Shown here: one piece after another, positions 56,501 to 64,000 of the stretch
Position numbering within the stretch: position 1 is the first letter of the stretch
How the letters are laid out: the number at the start of each line of letters is the position of its first letter
NCBI GenBank assembly: GCA_000727475.1
Contig: KL647314.1
Span: 1,660,057-1,724,056 of the forward strand
DNA length: 64,000 nt
Origin: Sarcocystis neurona
Taxonomy: Eukaryota > Apicomplexa > Conoidasida > Eucoccidiorida > Sarcocystidae
Direction of reading: 5' to 3'
Position numbers and translations under genes: made by a program
Notes under the pieces: generated by a model
What the model was told of the DNA's origin: nothing
Databases searched by the model: none
What the model saw: only the letters and a program-made list of their open reading frames with translations

Positions 56501-59070
56501 CTACAGTCGACGGTCCTGTTGCTCGACATACTGCCGTTGCTCCTGCTGACGATGACCGCAGTCTCTTCACTCCTGCTGGCAGCTGCGGCGCCGCAGCAGC
56601 CCGCTGACGCCGCAGCAGCAGCCCTGTGTCTAATACTATCAGGAGGAGCACGTGGACCAGGAGCAGCAGCAGATGCAGCAGCAGGAGGACGTCGCGTGGC
56701 AACGACTCGCGGTGTCGCAGCAGCAGATACTTCATCAGACGCAGGCGCAGTCGCAGCACAACCTTCAGCCGCACACGGCGCTGCACTAGCGTGACCCGAA
56801 GCAACGGGACATCGTCTGCCGTCAACAGTAGCACCAGAAAGCCACGGCGCAGCAGCACAAGGAAAGGCAGCGCCGGCGGCGGCAGGCGAGCAGACCGGAA
56901 GACTGCGGCAGACCCGCGCTGAGAGCGGGGCTTCACAAGAAGAGGCTGCAGCAGCTTGTCTGCATGCATACATTAGATAGGCATAGTAAACGAGAGCATA
57001 CAAGAGCTCAGCGGCGCCATAAGCCACAAGCGGATGCAGCAGCACAAACGAAAGCAACGGTAGGGAAGAATGCGGCGCTGCTGCTGCAGGCCGCTGCTGC
57101 TGCTGCCGCTGCTGCTGCTGCCACAAGTGTCCTTTCCTTGATTGGTGCTGTCGCTGCCAGTCTGCGGCTTGCGCCTCATACAGCGGAAGATGCCGTTCCT
57201 GTTGCCCCTGCAGCGCTGCAGGAATGGACGTCGCAGATATTTGCTGCGCCTGCAGCATGTCGCCTTGGCACAGATGCTGATGCTGCAGCAGTAGCACCAG
57301 CGCGATCGCACGACCAACTGTCGCTGCTGCTTCTGCTGCCGCTCCGCTACTCGCGCCTCCACGCCCTTGCCTTTTCTGCTGTTGCTGTGTCTCCCTCTCT
57401 TGGTGACTTCGGCCGGTCTTGTCTTTCGTCTGGCGCCGTTCCTCCGAGGGCTCGTGCTGCCGCTGCCGCCTTCCACGCTGGTGCGCTTCCTGCAGCTGCG
57501 AGGGCTGCTGTCCTTGCTTTCTTTCCCTTGGCGACAAGCACAGCTCGTCGTGGTGGTGCTGCTCCTGCTGTTGCACCTTGCACGTTTTTTTACGCCATTG
57601 CTGCTGCTGCTCTCCGCCTCGCTGTCGGTGCTCCTGCTGCAGCATCTGCTGCTGCACATCCAGCTTCGGTGCCTGCGGCTGCTGCAGAAGTCCAAGTAAA
57701 GTGAATAGCAGCGGCTCCCCCGCAGCTTCGACAAGAGTTGCGCAACAGTAGAGAACAATAGCAGCACGCAACGCCCACGTGGTCGCCGTCTCCTCGGCGG
57801 CTTCCAGGGAAATCACGCTACTTGCTACTGCGTCTCTGCCTCCTAGCGTTACATGTGTCCCTTTTGCAGCAGTAGCAGCAGCAGCTGACCCAGGACCGCG
57901 TGACCGCGGGCTTTTCACAGCATTGCAGAATAGCCAGAAAACGGCAAGGAGCAGAGCAGTCGCAGATGAGAAGGAAGCCGATAGGTACGCCAAATTGATG
58001 CTGCTGCATGCGCTGCTGGGAAAACAAGGGAGTTGTTCACACAACCAATGATCCCGCCGACAGCCATGCAACTGCGGCTCCTGCTGCTGCTCGTCTGCCT
58101 GCTGCTCGTCTTCTTCTGGATCCTCCTTCTGCTGCTGCTGCTGCCATTGCATTTCCTCCTGCCTCTGCCGCTCCTCCTGACGCCGTTGGTGCTCCTGGTG
58201 CTGCTGCGGGGTCTTCTGCTCCTGCGGAACCCCATGCGTTGGAAGTCTGCTTCGCGTCCACGCAGCAGATTCTCCTTGTTCACACTCTAGAGGACGTGCT
58301 GCTGCCAGAGCAGCACACGCAGCGGCGGTTCCGGCTGCAGCAGCAAATGTTCTCGCACAAGGTGTCCCGCCAGAAACAGCAGCAGCAGCAAACGGCGCAC
58401 CACAAGGCGTCCCGCCAGAAGCAGCAGCAGCAGCTTCGACAGAGTGAGCAGCATCCGCCCCCCCCCCCGCAGCAGCGGCAGCGGCGTCACGTTTCACAGC
58501 AGCAGAAGCACTAACACCACGACCGCGTGCACGCCCCGGGGCAGCCTCTTGCACAGCAGACGTGGCAGCGTCTGACACAGAAACAGCACCCCTGTCTAGC
58601 AGACGAGCCGCAGCAGCACGGTCACTCCGTAATAAAGGGGCAGGAGCAGCAGTCGGCGGTGACGCTGCCGCATCAGCAGCGCTTGGCGGAACCGCAGTAC
58701 CAGCAGCAACACCTGAAGAACGACCGACAGCAGGAAAGTCGTCTGCGGCTCTACTTTCCCGAGGTTCTGTCGAACCAGCAGATGCTGGACGCCGCTTCTG
58801 CTTGTTGTTAACAGGCCTGGTGCCTGTGTAATCCTGCCCCCTTGCTCGTCTGCTGTTGCAGCCTTTCTGTGCTGCTAGTCGCACAGCATCTCTGAAGAGG
58901 AAGGGGAACATACGCAGCAGCGGCAGGGACAGCATAACCGCAGCAGCAGCATCGGGAGTAAGAGAGTAGCTGCGGGCGACGTATGCAGAGCAGGCCAGTG
59001 AAAAAGCTTTCGCTGCTGTGTTACTGATGTACGAGGTCCACGTCGGAAGTCCGTGACCCACGAAGCCCAT
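53525..59070 (-). CDS. RFT1: RFT1 homologue, ER protein of N-glycan precursor use, about 1650 aa with large insertions
   Basis: Exons: 59070-54527 (phase 2, donor GTAAGG), 54308-54225 (donor GTGAGT) and 53849-53525 (acceptor CCGCTCCAG, ends TAA). Phases agree and the total is 1650 codons plus stop. RFT1 acts in the ER membrane and is needed to supply Man5GlcNAc2-PP-dolichol for N-glycosylation; whether it is the flippase itself is disputed. Family blocks in order: AKAFSLACSAYVARSYS then LFRDAVRLAAQK (about 15-70), LAYLSASFSSATALLLAVFW (about 360), ATLVEAAGEPLLFTLLG (about 440), AELLYALVYYAYLMYACRQ (about 690), LLGEGEKLLLLLCLSSTAA then LSRLVYAPLQQF (about 1205-1245), LYAKTAVRLVYGRRW (about 1485), CFSTVKLELTRDHLRSAYMA, and VRAYLLYVTTGVTLR. 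These are separated by Ala-, Gln- and Ser/Asn-rich insertions, so the protein is about three times the usual length; some insertions may be unrecognised introns. About 15 residues expected between the first two exons (the segment after the YGRRW block) are missing. The frame is open upstream to 60933, but ATG 59070 fits the family start. Confidence 0.8.
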
Positions 59071-59326
59071 AAGACGAGCTCTGCGACTGCTGCTGCTACT
59101 TCTACTACTGTCCTTTTCACCTCTGCTGCTGTATCTGTTGCAGGTCCTGGCGATGTTGCTGCTTGTGGTGTTCTTGTTGCTGTTGCCGCCGGCGTTGCAG
59201 TTGTTCTTGGTGTTGCACGTTCTGAGAGGGCTGCTGCTGTCCTGGATGTTGCTATGCCTCTGCCCCCTGCTGACGTTGTTCCTGTGAGTCTCGCAGTTGC
59301 TGTTGCCGGCGTCGCTCCACGTATTG

Positions 59327-59560
59327 CTGCTACTGTTGCTGCTAGCGTTGCCACTGCTGCTGGCGTTGCCACTACTACTAGCGTTGCCACTGCCGCTAGC
59401 GTTGCCACACTTGCTAGCGTTTCCGTTGCTGGTTGCGTTGCTTCTGCCGGTTGCGTTGCCGCTGCTGCTTGCGTTGCTGTCGCTTGTGCTCGTGTTGCCG
59501 TCGCTTCTGCTGGCGTCGCCGTTGCTGCTCGCGTCGCCCTTGCTGCTCGCGTCGCTGCTG
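59327..59560 (-). repeat. 18-bp minisatellite upstream of RFT1, about 12 copies
   Basis: Plus-strand units are of the type GCGTTGCCACTGCTGCTA with substitutions. In the minus-strand frame continuous with RFT1, this gives a hexapeptide series of the form NAS(S/G)(S)G, so each unit would carry an Asn-Ala-Ser sequon if translated. It starts about 260 bases upstream of the chosen RFT1 ATG. Confidence 0.8.
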
Positions 59561-59881
59561 CTGTTGCCGTTGGTTGTACCTGTGGCGTTGAGCGGCGTGG
59601 AACGCTTGTGCGAAAAGCTGGAGGAGGACATCGGGAAGAGAGCAGCAGCCGCCTCGTAAAACGGCGGCGGAAGCGCAGTAGCGGCGGCAGCAAACGCCCG
59701 GCGCAGACAAGGAGCAGCGGCGCACACAGACGTTGAAGCGACGGAGGGAAGAACACTGGTGAGAAGGGGGAGACAGGAGAAGCGAAGGCGACGCAGCACT
59801 GCGCGGGAAAGTAGCTGTAAGTCTCTTCTGGGAGACGCGACCGCCCGCAGGCAATAGCGAGACAACCTCCGTTCAAGCGCC

Positions 59882-60463
59882 ATGGCAAAGACGAGCAGAC
59901 GGCGATTGAAGGAGACGCCAGGAGTGGCACACGCAGCAGTGCAAGCGGGGCTGAATGGAGGGGTCGAGGAGGAGAAGGACGAGGTGGAAGAGGAGAAGCA
60001 AAAGGTAGCTGGAGCAGTGGCTGGGGCTGGAGACCCGCAGCAGCACAGAGACCGGGAAAAGGCCGGGGCCGGAGACGGAGCTGTCCTGGGAGACGGCAAG
60101 AGAGAGGGAGACGCCGGTGGCCGTGCTGTGGGTCCAGCAGGTGAATCCCCTGCTGCAAAATTGGACGAAGACCCTACGCGCATCTGGCAGGAGCCGCTGC
60201 CCATCCCTCTGCTGTCGCTGCTGCTAGCTCTTCTCCTGCATGCGCGCCCTGGTCGCACGCAGGAGGACAAGTGGAGACGAGACACGCGAGACGCCGCAGG
60301 AGAAAAGACAGCGCTAGCGCGGCTGGTGCTGAGTTCGCAGAACTCGCTTGCGAACCGAAGCGAAGAAGGGGGAAGAGAAAGACCGGAGGAGGAACATTTG
60401 CAAGTGGGGAAGAATGTGGACAGTCGACTGGGATCGACAGAGGGGACCGAAGAAGAGAAGTGA
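59882..60463 (+). CDS. Possible divergent gene, 193-codon frame rich in Lys/Glu
   Basis: ATG 59882 (context GCCATGG) opens MAKTSRRRLKETPGVAHAAV, followed by an acidic/basic stretch with EEEKDEVEEEKQKVAG, a short hydrophobic run (LPIPLLSLLLALLLHA, about 106-121), and a charged end stopping at 60463. The opposite strand is also open here, as an N-terminal extension of the RFT1 frame, but with Ser/Pro/Ala composition. The charge pattern favours the plus strand, which would make this head-to-head with RFT1. No family is recognised, and it may continue through splicing (a GTGACG follows the last codons). It may be only a shadow frame. Confidence 0.3.
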   Translation: MAKTSRRRLKETPGVAHAAVQAGLNGGVEEEKDEVEEEKQKVAGAVAGAGDPQQHRDREKAGAGDGAVLGDGKREGDAGGRAVGPAGESPAAKLDEDPTRIWQEPLPIPLLSLLLALLLHARPGRTQEDKWRRDTRDAAGEKTALARLVLSSQNSLANRSEEGGRERPEEEHLQVGKNVDSRLGSTEGTEEEK

Positions 60464-61480
60464 CGCGCTTTCTTCTGCATGGGGCTGCTGCTGTTCGCCT
60501 TCCTGTTGTCCTTTCGCGTGCTGCTGCTGCTGTCGCGGCTGCACATTCTCGCTGTGCTGCTGCTGCCCGTGTTCCTCGCGCTGTCGCCTCTCCTTCTTCT
60601 GCGACTGCGGCGGCGAATGGCCCTCCCGCAGCTGGTGCTGCGCCTGCTGCTGAGACTCCCCTCGTCCATCGCGATGCTGCTGCTGTTCCTGCTCCTTCTC
60701 GCCGTCCAGAACCTGCCGGTACTCCTCCTGCGCCTCCTTCCCACAACACCCCTGCTGGGGTCGTCCTTCCTCCTCTCCTTTTGCTTCCTGACGCTGCTGC
60801 TCATTTCCGCTGCCCTGCCCTTCCCTTCGACTGCTGCGGTTACTGGCCTTTTTGCTGCTTTCCTTGCCGTTGCCCACGGGAAGCTCGATTGCCGCAGCCA
60901 CTGCCTCCTGTCCTCTGCACACTCCCGCACCAACTGCTGCCTGTCTTCCTCGCTACTGCTGTTGCTGCTCTTTCAATCGCCGCAGTTGCTGCTCTTCTTC
61001 ATCCAGCCCCCCTCTCCTGCTGCCGCTGCTCTGTCCACTACTCCGCTGCTGCTGCTGCTGAGACGCCGTCTTCCGCGCGTGCACCCCGCGCTGCAGCTGC
61101 TGCTGTTTGTCTCGCGCAGCTGCGGCACGGCTCACGAGACGCACAGACAGGACCAGAGACGGGCAGACGGGTCCCCCCCTTCACGCAGGCACAGGACAAA
61201 GAAGAGAGCAGCTCCTGCGGTTGCTTCTGTCGCTGCTGCGGCCACGGCTACTGCACGATGCCTGCCGCCTCGACGCGAGTGCTCCTAACGAAGCTGCTGT
61301 CCCTGCTGCAGCCCCTGCTGTCCTTGGTGCTGCTTCGCTTGCAGCTGCTGAAGCTGCTGCTGCTGTTGGGAGAACCGGAGTCGCACACCGACGGAGGACG
61401 GCGGGGAGGGAAGATCCAGCAGCTAGTTGCCACACGCGTACGGGTGACAGTAGCAGCAGCTGACTCCGAGTAGCCTGTCT
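60464..61480. repeat. CTG/TGC triplet-rich block, coding status unclear
   Basis: The plus strand is dominated by CTGCTG/CTCCTC; the minus strand reads Gln/Glu/Lys-rich (for example EYRQVLDGEKEQEQQQHRDG at about 60700) or Ala-rich in other frames. One of the minus frames may belong to a real exon, but no splice chain was found. Confidence 0.45.
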
Positions 61481-61499
61481 CTTCCCGAAGACAACGAGA

Positions 61500-61730
61500 G
61501 AGAGGCGCAGCAGGAGAAGAAACGCGCAGGAGGTTTGTCTAGGCCAGACGCAGTGGATAGCACTGGCGTATAAATGCTGCGACGACTCTTCTGGGTATTC
61601 GTCCACTTTTTTTGTCCACCCAAGCTCCTGTGCCGTCGTTCGATCTCCTCGCCGGTCAGCCGTCCACCTAGTCCTCCAGCAGATAGAGAAAAAAGACAGT
61701 TAGGCTCTTTTCTATGTCTAACGTACTTCC
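61500..61730 (-). other. Coding-like patch on the minus strand, no gene model
   Basis: Two minus frames are both protein-like: one reads GGRLTGEEIERRHRSLGGQK and the other TTAQELGWTKKVDEYPEESS. A pyrimidine-rich stretch ending CTGGAG or GGACTAG upstream could be an acceptor. The frame cannot be chosen without comparison data. Confidence 0.3.
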
Positions 61731-61995
61731 ACGCGTGACGCATACAGAAGGGTGATGGTCCTGCCCATATATCCTCGTTTTTATCGGTAACTCTCTTTCT
61801 CCATGTATATACTAATATACACGTGCATACACATGCTTCTGTACACAGAGGTATTTGTAGGAAAACGCGCACGCATGGCCAGCAGCGGCGTCACGGAGGT
61901 ATGAGAGAGAAGCAGCAAAGAAAGGAAAACCACACGGAAGCAACAGCCCTGCAACAACAGCAGCAGAGCAAAGAGAGTTCCGACCAGCAGAGAAG

Positions 61996-62049
61996 ATGCA
62001 GCCGCTGGGGGAGACGAAGAAGAAACACGGGGGAAAAAGAAGCTACCGA
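61996..62049 (+). CDS. Possible first exon, 18 codons
   Basis: ATG 61996 reads MQPLGETKKKHGGKRSYR and ends exactly at a strong GTAAGT donor (62050). The basic start resembles short first exons of ribosomal or nucleolar proteins, but no downstream exon was identified, so this is tentative. An alternative in-phase Gln-rich frame across the same bases also exists. Confidence 0.25.
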
Positions 62050-64000
62050 GTAAGTCACGGCAGCTCCCGAGTCCCTCTATGCGGCGCAGGAGAATCGAAC
62101 GGGCAGAAAAGGGGAAGAGGAGGAGGAGAAGCAACAGCAGCAGCAGTAGCAGCGTGTATGGGCGTGTTGCTCTCCGGATACTGCAGCGAACAACGTTAAC
62201 TCAAGAAGTCACCGCCAAGAGTCAAAAAAACAATCCGCGGATGTCTCTGCGGCAGAGAAGAAAGGGAAGATAAGGTCGCAAAAGAAGCAAACCAGACGGT
62301 TGCAGTAGATAAAGAATGGAGAAGAAGCAGCACACGCAGTAGCCAAGGGCATATAACAGAGGAAAATGACGAAGAAGCAGGGGGAGAACACACGAAAAGC
62401 GCAGTGGAAAAGAAAGAAAAGGCGACTGCTGCCGTTCATTTTTGTTGAGGAAAGGCGACCTAGCCGTCTGTCCCCCGGGAATACATGTTTTTTCTCAGAA
62501 AATGACAACAAAGCCGTTTATCCTCCGTTTAAAGTCCCGATCGGTGGGTTCCTTGGCCACTTCCCGGGGAAAAAATTTTCCCTTCGTGCGCAGACGGGAC
62601 AATGCGACTAAGGCGGAGCAACGTACTGCAATAAACTGCTCGTCTCGGTTTTCTCGCTTTCTCTCTCTCTCGCTCTCTCTACACACTGCAAAACACCGTG
62701 TCTTACTCTTGAGTGGAATTTTAAATCGAAGGAAGATTGACGCAGCATGAAGAATATTACTCAGGTGAGAACAAATGAGGACAGGGTCGACTCGCGCACT
62801 CGCTCTCCTTTCCAAAAAGCACGGTGAAATGAGAGATCCAACAACGGAAGAACGCTCACTCACCAAGGTGGCGTGTCTTTCTCTGTGTAACAGCAAAAAA
62901 TTATGCGTTTTCCCGAGTTCGGGCGGCCGGTAGGACTGCGTAGAAGCAGGAAAACTGATCTCGTTGCCTACTTCCCACTTTTCCTCGGGGAGCAGCTCAT
63001 AGCAATACCAGCAGGGCTGCGGTCCGGACCGCTTCGCCGGGATGAACCCGTGGAAAACTTTCTTTCAGGAGTTTTTCCTACTTTTCAAAGCACGGTAAGG
63101 TCAAGGCGATGCCACGCCACTTCCCAGGGTAATGTGTGCCCTCTCATAATTTGCTTTTGCTACTAAAATTTTTCTGTTCCAAGATGTGAAAACGGATACC
63201 TACCGTCCTTCTGGTCTCTTTCTTCCTTTCCTGTATTTTCTACGCTTAAGGCGACGTTGCCTGCCGCGCAGGGGTCGAAGACGGGAAAAGCGGAAGGGAA
63301 CAAAAAAGACTATAACTCGTTCTCGCCGAGCTCCTAAGACGCCGAGTTACTACTGCTTTCCTTGCAAGCCTACCTAGCGCCGCTGCCGTGACCACCTACG
63401 TCCCTAACTCGAAAGCAGCAGATGAAAAAGTGTTCACCAGGGGAAAGCCAGGAAATGGTGCGCACATAATAATTCGTACTTTCTCGATGGATCCTCTCAA
63501 TTCTTTTTCTTTGCTTCCTTCTTCTCTTCATTAGAAGTCGGCGCGGAGAACCGTCTACTGGAACACACGGTACGGCGCGGCACCAGTGCCGCGTCAATGC
63601 CACAAAGACACCGGTGGACAGGGTAGGCTGGAAAACCCAAGAAAGAAGATACTGGACACCGTAAAAAGACTTAGCGGAATTAGCGGACAGAAACCCACGA
63701 AAAAGTTGAGATGCATCTACAACGTTGCCTGTTTCTGCATGCGCAGCCGGCCGTATCACATGCACAAGGCTACACCAGCTACATGAAGGCTCTGCCAAGT
63801 GGAACTGTGGAAGCGGGCCAGACACTTCTTAGACGCATTCGTGAGTACTGCAAATGCTCAGTCAACCACGTACATGTATAGCAGTGTACCTCTCTGTGAC
63901 AACCACAGCATATTCCATGCACAAAAATACATACAGTGACCTTTATATATATATATATATATATATCTTAAATAGCTCTACGTATATACAAATATATATA
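62050..64000. other. Repeat-poor stretch, then (AT)n at the window end
   Basis: The triplet load drops again after about 62160. Open frames of up to 151 codons (63370-63825 minus) have no supporting motif. An (AT)n microsatellite at about 63943-63966 marks a return to repeat-rich DNA. The 3' exons of a gene beginning near 61996 could lie here but were not found. Confidence 0.4.

Noticed and set aside
54523..60933. A single 2136-codon protein from the first in-frame start at 60933
   Set aside because: The RFT1 family start matches ATG 59070. The upstream 620 codons are Ser/Arg/Pro-rich with no family similarity, and the plus strand reads more protein-like there. The frame also continues by splicing past 54527, so the stop at 54523 is intronic.
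62040..62130. tRNA-like GTTCGATTC on the minus strand
   Set aside because: No flanking T-stem pairing, no matching A-box upstream and no acceptor stem.

Overview
The window looks like nuclear DNA of a coccidian apicomplexan, most likely an Eimeria-type parasite. The signs are exons separated by AT- and CA/TG-rich microsatellite introns, many CAG/GCA/AGC triplet tracts that would give homopolymeric amino-acid runs, GC-rich exons with GTAAGT/GTGAGT-type donors, and single proteins swollen by low-complexity insertions. No bacterial, organellar or viral genes and no operon-like structure were seen.

The DNA is a mosaic. About 1-33 kb and 51.7-62.2 kb are repeat-rich, with microsatellites, minisatellites and triplet blocks. 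About 33-51.7 kb, and again 62.2-63.9 kb, are nearly free of triplets and microsatellites and have only sparse convincing coding signal. This matches the alternating feature-rich and feature-poor segments described for Eimeria tenella chromosomes. One boundary falls inside the 1001-codon gene at 49727-52732.

Layout: a four-exon plus-strand gene (3661-10255, 292 aa, charged, probably nuclear, unrecognised) is followed by a strand-ambiguous coding-like block (13.25-14.84 kb) and the two last exons of a minus-strand gene (14862-15958). An eight-exon minus-strand gene (28314-17522, about 626 aa, unrecognised coiled-coil protein) comes next. Its introns carry long CTG tracts, two of which lead directly into splice acceptors. 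After a 1.8 kb triplet block is a partial minus-strand gene (32826-32405). The repeat-poor segment holds a 432-aa predicted secreted acidic protein (40980-39682), a small two-exon predicted secreted or membrane protein (46726-46234), a 25-bp perfect hairpin and several old short duplications. A 1001-aa multi-pass membrane protein (52732-49727) spans the boundary.

The clearest functional assignment is RFT1 (59070-53525, minus), the ER membrane protein needed for dolichol-linked oligosaccharide use in N-glycosylation. The conserved RFT1 blocks are present in the right order but spread over about 1650 aa, roughly three times the usual length. Exons were assembled by hand from reading frame, splice-site and phase agreement. 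No homology search was run, so most other proteins are described but not named.
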